Source: Lachnospiraceae bacterium (GTDB lineage: Bacteria > Bacillota > Clostridia > Lachnospirales > Lachnospiraceae). From it: a stretch of 42,039 nucleotides of DNA. The stretch is from positions 1 to 42,039 of the forward strand of contig JAFZWG010000089.1 in assembly GCA_017617395.1 (NCBI GenBank). The letters are read 5' to 3'. How positions within the stretch are numbered: the stretch's first letter is position 1; every line of letters starts with the position of its first letter. The notes under the pieces are model-generated. The model worked only from the letters and a program-made list of their open reading frames with translations, had not been told where the DNA came from and did no database searches. This document shows, piece after piece, positions 18,269 to 25,001 of the stretch. The position numbers and the translations under genes are program-made.

Positions 18269-18940
18269 ATGAACTGGATAAAACGCGCCGGAAAATATAT
18301 CCTGAACTCGCTTATCGGTTGCAAGTGTCCGAGTAGCGAGACAATAGAAAAAACGAACGAATATCTATCTTTTGACATTTTTGACACACTGATAGTGCGT
18401 GATTTGGCGGAACCGAAGGAGGTGTTTCGAAAGATAGAGCAACTTCAGCAAATCCCGGGATTCTATAAAAAGCGGATTGCTGCGGAACAGAAGGCAAGAG
18501 AGAAGGCGCAAGGGGAGGTTACAATTGAGGACATATATCAATGCTATCCCGAGATTCAGCCGGATCAGGTTTCTGAGTATTGTCGAAGAGAATTGGACAT
18601 GGAACTGCAGGTGTGTCACCCGAATCCTCGCATGATTTCATTTTACCGGGAGTGCGTCGCGAGAAAGAAAGTAGTTCTTGTCAGTGACATGTATTTTCAA
18701 ACAAATCATATTAAGGAGATTCTTAACCGGTGCGGAATTTACGGCTATGAAAGAATCTTTGTTTCTTGTGAGATAGGAGAAACAAAGCGTAGCGGAAAGC
18801 TATATGAAGCGGTGTTGCGGGAACTCGGTGTTTCCAAGGGCAATATGATGCATATCGGCAATGATTTCATGTCCGATTATGTTGGGGCAAGAAAAGCCGG
18901 AATAAAAACTGTCAAAGTTCGAACCATTGCCGGAAAGTAA
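18269..18940 (+). CDS. HAD-superfamily hydrolase (COG5610 N-terminal-like)
   Basis: A 223-residue HAD phosphatase-like protein. Motif I is FDIFDTLIVRD (D36), motif II VLVSDMYF, motif III KRSGKLY, and motif IV MMHIGNDFMSDYVGARKAGI with the metal-binding GND and SD. AAGGAGG at 18256-18262 precedes ATG 18269; the longer frame from 18230 overlaps the upstream gene. The length covers only a HAD domain with cap, whereas COG5610 proteins also carry a C-terminal module, here found at 16026. The substrate is unknown, perhaps a sugar phosphate or lipid-linked intermediate. It is the last gene of the EPS region. Confidence 0.82.
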   Translation: MNWIKRAGKYILNSLIGCKCPSSETIEKTNEYLSFDIFDTLIVRDLAEPKEVFRKIEQLQQIPGFYKKRIAAEQKAREKAQGEVTIEDIYQCYPEIQPDQVSEYCRRELDMELQVCHPNPRMISFYRECVARKKVVLVSDMYFQTNHIKEILNRCGIYGYERIFVSCEIGETKRSGKLYEAVLRELGVSKGNMMHIGNDFMSDYVGARKAGIKTVKVRTIAGK

Positions 18941-19004
18941 GCCATTGTTTTGGATGCCTCGAGCAAGAATGTGTTGAAAAGTGTTTATGAGAGAGTTAAA
19001 GAGA

Positions 19005-19041
19005 AAAAATCCTTTGCAACGTTTAGCTGCAAAGGATTTTT
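19005..19041. terminator. Bidirectional terminator between EPS and lipoprotein genes
   Basis: A perfect 14-bp inverted repeat, AAAAATCCTTTGCA (19005-19018) and TGCAAAGGATTTTT (19028-19041) with a 9-nt loop. It has A- and T-runs at its ends, so it can stop both the rightward EPS transcript and the leftward lipoprotein transcript. Confidence 0.9.
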
Positions 19042-19078
19042 AGTATTTGTTTGGATCATACTCAAAAAACCAAAGAGA

Positions 19079-20200
19079 TCATTCCCTCTTCATTATCATC
19101 TCCAGCTTATCAATGTAATAAGTCATGGTGTCGCGATCGCGGTTGTAGGAGATGCGGTCACGGTTCTTGGTGCCCTCGAAGTCGAGGACGGTGCCGTTGC
19201 TGGTGTAAGGGCAGTACTCTTCTTCAAGGCCGGCGAATGCTTCGTTGTAGGCGCCTTCCATAGTGCGGATGAGCCGATTACCGAAGGACATGATGTCGGT
19301 GTTTTCCTGACGAAGATAGGCATTCACAGAGCGCTCGTCGGCCATTGTCAGGACACAGACCATTTGTGTCATGCTACTTTTGTTGGAAGCTGCTTTGTGG
19401 AGTGAATCAAAGAAACTCGACATATCAACATTTATGGAGAAGAGAAGCTCTTTTTCGTTTAAGAAGGAGCAGCGGGCAGAAAACTTGAAACTGCCGGAGA
19501 AACCGTATTGCTTCAAGAAGTTGCTGAGGCGGAGGTAATAGTCGCGGCCCAACTCGTCATTTGCCTCCATGAAATTGTCCACAAGGATTTCCATGGTCAT
19601 ATTGTATGTGCCGGACCAGACACCCTTGATGTCATTAAGCAATTCAACACGATGAAGGTATTCCGCATCTTTCTCCACGCCAAAGGCACTAAGCTTTGCA
19701 AACATTTCCTCGGAAAGGTTGCCCGCGGTCCAGTTGATCTTGCCGCTGTCATCCAGGACGCCGATGATGGAACCATATTTGCAGGAGGTCTGATAAAGTT
19801 CGGACTGTAGCGGGTGGTTGGCGCGGGAAAGGCCTGCGCTTTGGATCCAACTCTGCCAGATGCGGCGTTGGAAGCCTGCGTCGGTGGTCTCGAAGCCTGT
19901 AGCAAGATGGTCGTCCTCAAAGCGGATTGTGAAGCGAGTGCCGGCCGGAAGGGTACCTGCAGAATCCTTGGTGCCTGCAATGGTATTGTCTGCGGATTCA
20001 AAGAGGCGCGTTATGGTTTCAAAATCTTCCTGCTCCGGACTCTTAGGGATTTCCGTCGGCGTCGGAGTTGGAGTGGATGTCGCAGTAGGCTTGGCCGTGT
20101 TCTCAGAGGGGTTGCTCTTGCCGGAGTTGCCGTCGCACGCGCAAATGGCAAAGAGAGATAGAAAGACTAAAAGGACTGCAAGCAGGCGTTTCACGTTCAT
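19079..20200 (-). CDS. Putative lipoprotein, paralog A
   Basis: A 373-residue predicted lipoprotein with signal MNVKRLLAVLLVFLSLF and a lipobox ending at C22 (ICAC). A Thr/Pro linker (TPTPTPTE) connects to a roughly 320-residue extracellular domain that I do not recognise. Start ATG at 20200 follows an AGGAGG-type ribosome site; an upstream in-frame ATG at 20221 lies before that site and is rejected. It is clearly homologous along its whole length to the next gene upstream (20231-21358), for example the shared block TTDAGFQRRIW. The two are 30 bp apart and presumably co-transcribed. No catalytic motif is visible, so a binding or sensing role at the cell surface is possible. Confidence 0.85.
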   Translation of the reverse strand: MNVKRLLAVLLVFLSLFAICACDGNSGKSNPSENTAKPTATSTPTPTPTEIPKSPEQEDFETITRLFESADNTIAGTKDSAGTLPAGTRFTIRFEDDHLATGFETTDAGFQRRIWQSWIQSAGLSRANHPLQSELYQTSCKYGSIIGVLDDSGKINWTAGNLSEEMFAKLSAFGVEKDAEYLHRVELLNDIKGVWSGTYNMTMEILVDNFMEANDELGRDYYLRLSNFLKQYGFSGSFKFSARCSFLNEKELLFSINVDMSSFFDSLHKAASNKSSMTQMVCVLTMADERSVNAYLRQENTDIMSFGNRLIRTMEGAYNEAFAGLEEEYCPYTSNGTVLDFEGTKNRDRISYNRDRDTMTYYIDKLEMIMKRE

Positions 20201-20230
20201 AAGATGCTCCTCCTGTTTCATTAAAAAACA

Positions 20231-21358
20231 CTACTGTTTCTTCAGTATTATCTCCCAATTCTTGTAGCGGTAGGTCATGGTTTTGTCTTCGCTGTTGTAA
20301 CGCAGGTCGATGGCGTTTCGGCTGCCTTCCAAGTGCAGCACCTTGTTGCTGTAAGTGTACGTGCAGGTCTCTTCGATATTGTCGTTATATGCATTTCTGT
20401 AGAGGGTCTCGTGTTCGCTGATGATTCTTGTGCCGAACGTCATGACATCCTCTTTCGCCGATCTCAGCATGGAATTCAGACTGTCTTCATCGAGAGCGAG
20501 TGCCGCGTAAAGAAACTGTGTCATGCTTTCTTCGGTGGCGGCGGCCTTGTGCATGGCGTTATAGAAGCTGGACAGATCGGCCTTCAGAGTAAATTTCAGT
20601 TCTTTTTCGCTGAGGATGGAACAGTGCGCCTTGAAATAGAAATCGCCGGTGAAACCGTACTGTTTCATGAAAGACACAAAATTGAGATAACGATCCGGGC
20701 TGAGGTTGCCTTTGTCAGCCATGTAAACGGCAATCAGGGATTCCATGGACAGAGCGTACACCCCGTCCCATTCTCCGACAAGTTCCTTGGACAACGTGAC
20801 GCGCTCCAGATAGCTTGGAGCTTTCTCTACGCCGATGGCTGCCAGCGATGCGAACAGTTCGTCGCTTAAATTGTCCGCTGTCCAGGAGATTTTCCCGTCA
20901 TCGTTCAGAACGCCGGTGATGGCGCCGTATTTGCAGCCGGAGCGATAGGCCTCGGACTGCAGCGGGCAGCTGACGCGCTCCATGCCGGCGCTGCGAACCC
21001 AGTTTTCCCAGATTCTGCGCTGGAAGCCTGCGTCTGTTGTCTCAAAGCCTGTGACCAGCAAGTTGTCGCTGAAGCGGATCAAAAACCGCGTGCCTTTGGG
21101 AAGCGGGCCGTCGGAGTCCTTTGTGCCGGCGATTGCCTGGTCCGCAGCCTCGAAGAGGCGCGCAATCGCCTCAAAATCCTGCTCCTCCGGGCTCTTCGGA
21201 CTTTCCGTGGGCGTCGGACTCGGAGTGGCTGTCGAGGCAGGCGTAGCGGTAGCTGTGGCCGCATCGCCTGCGGGCTTGTCCTTGCCGGATCTGCCGCACG
21301 CACAAAATGCAAAAAGAGAAAAGATGAGAAGAGTGGCAAGCAAACGTTTTGTGTTCAT
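20231..21358 (-). CDS. Putative lipoprotein, paralog B
   Basis: A 375-residue predicted lipoprotein with signal MNTKRLLATLLIFSLFAF and lipobox Cys at 21, then a Thr/Pro/Ser linker (ATPSPTPTE) and a domain homologous to the downstream gene. Shared landmarks include PKSPEEQDFE, AGTKDSDGPLPKGTRF, TTDAGFQRRIW and LKQYGF/MKQYGF. AAAAGGAGA precedes the ATG by 7 nt. The pair looks like a tandem duplication. I do not recognise the domain. The gap upstream holds a phased 10-bp repeat. Confidence 0.85.
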   Translation of the reverse strand: MNTKRLLATLLIFSLFAFCACGRSGKDKPAGDAATATATPASTATPSPTPTESPKSPEEQDFEAIARLFEAADQAIAGTKDSDGPLPKGTRFLIRFSDNLLVTGFETTDAGFQRRIWENWVRSAGMERVSCPLQSEAYRSGCKYGAITGVLNDDGKISWTADNLSDELFASLAAIGVEKAPSYLERVTLSKELVGEWDGVYALSMESLIAVYMADKGNLSPDRYLNFVSFMKQYGFTGDFYFKAHCSILSEKELKFTLKADLSSFYNAMHKAAATEESMTQFLYAALALDEDSLNSMLRSAKEDVMTFGTRIISEHETLYRNAYNDNIEETCTYTYSNKVLHLEGSRNAIDLRYNSEDKTMTYRYKNWEIILKKQ

Positions 21359-21442
21359 GCGGGTCTCCTTTTGTGTTGAAGACGAGAGTGGGTCACGTTG
21401 TTCCTTGACACTGCTTCACTGTATTTACTTGTCTGCGCATAT

Positions 21443-21476
21443 ATCGAGAACGATCGAAAACTATCGGAAATTATCG
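21443..21476. repeat. Four 10-bp-phased ATCG units with A-tracts
   Basis: ATCG recurs at 21443, 21453, 21463 and 21473, each exactly 10 bp apart, and the first three are followed by A-rich bases (AGAA, AAAA, GAAA; consensus ATCGRAAA). The block runs across the 3' end of the YbhN-like gene into the 112-bp space before the lipoprotein pair. It could be a tandem operator or an intrinsically curved upstream promoter element. Confidence 0.55.
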
Positions 21477-22766
21477 TACTTTCTTGCCGCGCATCTTCTG
21501 CACCAGATAGATCAGCAGCACGGTGATGCCGCACAGAATGATGCATGCGTAAAATGAGATCGACCGGCTCAAAAGCGTGAGCTCCGTGGCGACGAAGTCG
21601 CTGGAGGGGTCGACGTAGCCGGTGAGGCCGTCGGAGAGCATCATGTCCATGACGCCCATGCCGCCCGGGATCGGGACATAGGCTGCACCGAGGATGGTGT
21701 AGCTCTGGATTGCGAAGATGTCGACGGCGTTGCGGCATTTGCCGCCCATGGCGAGGTAGGCGAAGACCGTTACGGAGATCTGCGAAGCTCGCTGAAGGAC
21801 GTTGAAGAGGAGAGCCTTTACGAGCATGCTCTTCTTGCCGGCCGTCATTTCCGCGCAGAGGCGGTAGTTGTTAAGCGACTCCTGAAGGCGGGCGGCGCGA
21901 CGCTCCGGGTTGCGGACGAGGTGGAGCTTCGCCGCGAGCGGGAGAAGCTTGACCGCGATCTTGCACAGCAGCTGGCCGCGCTGGATCAGGAGGACGAACA
22001 TGAAGGCGAGGCCGAACTGTACGGCGACGCCGATGATGATCATGATTCGTGCGGGGACGCTGAACGTCAGATACAGCAGCGGGCGGAACGCGAAGCAGAA
22101 GACGCCGAGGACGATGATCGAGAGCGCATACAGCGCAAGGCACACGAGGATCGTTACGGTCGTGACGCTGCCGGAGATGCCGCCGGAGTGCATCATGATG
22201 TAGGCGGAGGCGGGCTGGCCGCCGGTCGCCGAGGGCGTGATCGCCGAGAAATAGATGTCCGTCGCGGCGTATGTGTAGTTCGCGAACAGACTGCGGCGAT
22301 ACCCAAGGCCCCGCAATATCGTGCGGAACGCCAGCGCCTCGAAGAGGATGAAGCCGAGCATTGCCACGAAGGCGCAAGCGAGCCATCCCTTGTTGGAGTC
22401 GGCGAGTCGCTTCATAAAGAAGCGGAACGAAAAATGCTTATTTTGCGACACGACCGCCCAGATACTGAGGATGGCGATGCCGAACGATAAGATGATCCAA
22501 AGTATGGTTTTTTTGGTCGAGCCGGTTTTCGGCGGTGTTGCCACCGGGCAGGACATGCCTGCGTCCTGGGCTGCTTCGTCGGTGCCGATGACGGTCGGTT
22601 CGCCCTCCGTCAGGACGCCGCGCGGCTCCAGCACGCCCTCAAAGCTTTCCTCGGCTTCGGCGTCAGCATCGCCGAAGCCCGCGATGCGAGCCAGTTTCGC
22701 CAGACGCTTCCGGTACAGCTTCGAGCCGGTGTCGGCGGTTGATTTTTTGCGTGAACGTTTCTTCAT
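21471..22766 (-). CDS. YbhN/UPF0104 (lysylphosphatidylglycerol synthase TM-region family) membrane protein
   Basis: A 431-residue membrane protein. Residues 1-85 are charged and cytoplasmic; the rest holds about 8 hydrophobic segments of the UPF0104/YbhN family, related to the flippase domain of MprF. Family-like landmarks are SAITPSATGGQPASAY, the region around LRNPE/VRNPE, and YVPIPGGMGVMD near the C-terminus. There is no catalytic synthase domain, so it resembles stand-alone YbhN-like lipid transport or membrane proteins rather than MprF. A separate start with AGGGAAA precedes the ATG. It lies 94 bp downstream of prfC on the same strand. Confidence 0.85.
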   Translation of the reverse strand: MKKRSRKKSTADTGSKLYRKRLAKLARIAGFGDADAEAEESFEGVLEPRGVLTEGEPTVIGTDEAAQDAGMSCPVATPPKTGSTKKTILWIILSFGIAILSIWAVVSQNKHFSFRFFMKRLADSNKGWLACAFVAMLGFILFEALAFRTILRGLGYRRSLFANYTYAATDIYFSAITPSATGGQPASAYIMMHSGGISGSVTTVTILVCLALYALSIIVLGVFCFAFRPLLYLTFSVPARIMIIIGVAVQFGLAFMFVLLIQRGQLLCKIAVKLLPLAAKLHLVRNPERRAARLQESLNNYRLCAEMTAGKKSMLVKALLFNVLQRASQISVTVFAYLAMGGKCRNAVDIFAIQSYTILGAAYVPIPGGMGVMDMMLSDGLTGYVDPSSDFVATELTLLSRSISFYACIILCGITVLLIYLVQKMRGKKVR

Positions 22767-22860
22767 TTTCCCTGTGATTCCTAAATCTTCGAAATATACG
22801 CTTTGCTACACGCGCGGACTCCCCCTGTGCCGCGCCGCTTTACGGGGTCGGACCCGGAAC

Positions 22861-24453
22861 TTACTCTACCTTGAACTCCGCGAGCTTGAGGCCCTTGTTG
22901 CGCTCTAAAACCATGCCGACCGACCACGCGTTGATGAACAGCAACAGCGGGTTGTCGTGCAGGTCTTTGATGCGCTTCATGTCGCTCGTGCCGACAATCT
23001 TGTCGACCGGGCACTCCTCCGGATTCTCCACCCAGCGGATGTGCTCGTACGGCAGCGGATCGAGCTTGATCTCGACGTTGTATTCACTCTTTAAGCGGAA
23101 CATGAGGACATCGAACTGCAGCGTGCCGACCACGCCGACGATGATCTCCTCCATGCCCGTGTTGAACTCCTGGAAGATCTGGATGGCGCCCTCCTGTGCG
23201 ATCTGCGTGACGCCCTTCATAAACTGCTTTCTTTTCATCGTGTCGACCTGGCGGACACGCGCAAAATGCTCCGGCGCAAACGTCGGGATGCCTTCGTAGC
23301 GGAACTTCTCGCCCGAGGTGCACAGCGTGTCACCGATGGCGAAGATACCGGGGTCAAACAGACCGATGATGTCGCCCGCGTACGCTTCCTCGACGATGTG
23401 GCGCTCATCCGCCATCATCTGCGTCGACTGCGAGAGCTTGACCTTGCGCCCGCCCTGCACGTGGTTGACCTCCATGCCCGGCACGTAGCGGCCCGAGCAG
23501 ATCCGGAGAAACGCGATGCGGTCGCGGTGCGCCTTGTTCATGTTGGCCTGGATCTTGAACACAAATCCAGAAAAATCCTCCCTGAACGGGTCGATCACGC
23601 CCCGGTCCGACTGTCTCGGCAGCGGCGACGAGGTCATCTTTAGGAAGTGCTTCAAGAATGTCTCGACACCGAAGTTCGTGAGTGCGCTTCCGAAGAAGAC
23701 GGGCGACAGCTCGCCGGCGTTCACAAGCTCCTGATCGAACTCGGCGTTGGCGCCGTCCAGAAGCTCGACGTCCTCCAAAAGCTTGTCGTGGAACTCCCAG
23801 CCGATGCGTTCCTTGAGGGCCGGGTCGTCGACGCTCATGTACTCGGTTGCGACCTCCTTCTGGCCGTTCATCGCGGCCGTGAAGAGTGCCACCTCGCGCG
23901 TCTCGCGGTCATACACGCCCTTGAAGCCCTTGCCGGAGCCGATGGGCCAGTTGATCGGGCACGTCGCGATGCCGAGGACATTTTCGATGTCGCTCATGAG
24001 CTCGTAGGGATCATTGGCCTCGCGGTCCATCTTGTTGATGAACGTGAAAATCGGGATGTGGCGCATGACGCAAACCTTGAAGAGCTTGATCGTCTGGCGC
24101 TCCACACCCTTGCTCGCATCGATGACCATCACGGCGGAGTCCGCCGCCATCAGCGTGCGGTACGTATCCTCCGAGAAATCCTCGTGTCCCGGTGTATCCA
24201 AAATGTTGATGCAATAGTTGTCGTAGTTAAACTGAAGCACGGACGAGGTCACGCTGATGCCTCGCTCCTTCTCGATCTCCATCCAGTCCGACACCGCGTG
24301 CCGCGCCGCCTTGCGCCCCTTCACGGAGCCCGCCAGGTTGATCGCGCCGCCGTAGAGCAAAAACTTCTCCGTGAGAGTCGTCTTACCGGCATCCGGGTGC
24401 GAGATGATGGCAAATGTTCTGCGCTTCTTTATCTGTTCGTTCCAGTCCGCCAT
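22861..24453 (-). CDS. prfC: Peptide chain release factor 3
   Basis: A 530-residue translational GTPase that recycles RF1 and RF2 from the ribosome after termination. G-motifs are SHPDAGKTT (G1, Walker A), RGISVTSSV (G2), DTPGHEDFSEDTYR (G3) and NKMDRE (G4). The length and the C-terminal block QFDVLMFRLKSEYNVE match RF3 rather than EF-G. A promoter is visible upstream at 24560-24588, divergent from the 67-aa membrane protein gene. This is a housekeeping gene with GC-rich codon use. Confidence 0.96.
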   Translation of the reverse strand: MADWNEQIKKRRTFAIISHPDAGKTTLTEKFLLYGGAINLAGSVKGRKAARHAVSDWMEIEKERGISVTSSVLQFNYDNYCINILDTPGHEDFSEDTYRTLMAADSAVMVIDASKGVERQTIKLFKVCVMRHIPIFTFINKMDREANDPYELMSDIENVLGIATCPINWPIGSGKGFKGVYDRETREVALFTAAMNGQKEVATEYMSVDDPALKERIGWEFHDKLLEDVELLDGANAEFDQELVNAGELSPVFFGSALTNFGVETFLKHFLKMTSSPLPRQSDRGVIDPFREDFSGFVFKIQANMNKAHRDRIAFLRICSGRYVPGMEVNHVQGGRKVKLSQSTQMMADERHIVEEAYAGDIIGLFDPGIFAIGDTLCTSGEKFRYEGIPTFAPEHFARVRQVDTMKRKQFMKGVTQIAQEGAIQIFQEFNTGMEEIIVGVVGTLQFDVLMFRLKSEYNVEIKLDPLPYEHIRWVENPEECPVDKIVGTSDMKRIKDLHDNPLLLFINAWSVGMVLERNKGLKLAEFKVE

Positions 24454-24559
24454 TTTCCGTCCTATCCTGTCTGTTGTTTTATGGTTGTTTTCCTGGTTGT
24501 TTTATGCCTGTTTGCGCGCCAAACGCCGCCCCATCGGCGATTTGGTCACATACCAATTC

Positions 24560-24588
24560 AGTATACTATATCTTTCGGGGGAATGCAA
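24560..24588 (-). promoter_or_regulatory. Promoter of prfC
   Basis: Read on the minus strand: TTGCAT (24588-24583), 17-bp spacer, TATACT (24565-24560). It is about 107 bp before the prfC start and lies back to back with the repeat-bearing promoter at 24607-24673. Confidence 0.6.
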
Positions 24589-24606
24589 GGATTTACCGAT
24601 TTCGGG

Positions 24607-24673
24607 TCGTTCATCAGGAAAAGGTGTCGTTCATCAAGATGGAATTGCATTTTTCGGGGGAATTTCCTATAAT
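24607..24673 (+). promoter_or_regulatory. Twin direct-repeat promoter, copy 1 (LytTR-like)
   Basis: Two copies of TCGTTCATCA at 24607-24616 and 24627-24636, period 20. The -35 TTGCAT (24645-24650) starts 18 bp after the second copy starts; a 17-bp spacer leads to TATAAT (24668-24673). The same arrangement recurs at 31787 and 36776. Confidence 0.75.
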
Positions 24674-24697
24674 GAAAATGGCGGAAAGGAGGCCATC

Positions 24698-24901
24698 ATG
24701 AAAAAGTACAAAGTGTGGGCGAATGTGTTGTATGTTCTGGCGGCGGTGATCTTCGTAGGGATCGCGGTCTTTGTGGGTTACGCACTCCAACACCCGGAGG
24801 GGACGTGGCCTTACGGGCTGCATGTGCTGATCGGAGGGATTGCGCTGCTCGTCGTGTGCATTGTCGTCGGGGTTGTGCTGGATGTCAAGGCGCACAAGTG
24901 A
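24698..24901 (+). CDS. Small two-helix membrane protein (67 aa)
   Basis: A 67-residue protein with two hydrophobic helices (about 7-29 and 41-62) joined by a short loop with HPEGTWPYG, and a basic C-terminal DVKAHK. The sequence shows no signal cleavage site, so it probably stays in the membrane. AAAGGAGG (24685-24692) precedes ATG 24698. Its promoter carries the same paired repeats as the RHS and bacteriocin operons, and a strong bidirectional terminator follows, so it is a single-gene transcript. No family recognised. Possible roles are immunity, a signalling helper or a stress-response peptide; these are guesses from context only. Confidence 0.78.
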   Translation: MKKYKVWANVLYVLAAVIFVGIAVFVGYALQHPEGTWPYGLHVLIGGIALLVVCIVVGVVLDVKAHK

Positions 24902-24936
24902 AGAGTCAAACATACAAAAACGGAAAAGAAGTAAAT

Positions 24937-24978
24937 AAGCCGGGATAAAGACGTGGAAACGATACTTTATCCCGGCTT
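24937..24978. terminator. Bidirectional terminator between 67-aa gene and STT3-like gene
   Basis: A perfect 14-bp inverted repeat, AAGCCGGGATAAAG (24937-24950) and CTTTATCCCGGCTT (24965-24978), with a 14-nt loop, placed between two convergent genes. T-runs are short. Confidence 0.8.
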
Positions 24979-25001
24979 GTTCATACTGAATACGGCGTGG
25001 T

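Noticed and set aside
21471-22766. Full MprF lysylphosphatidylglycerol synthase
   Set aside because: Only the membrane flippase-like part is present; the C-terminal synthase domain is missing, so YbhN/UPF0104 fits better.
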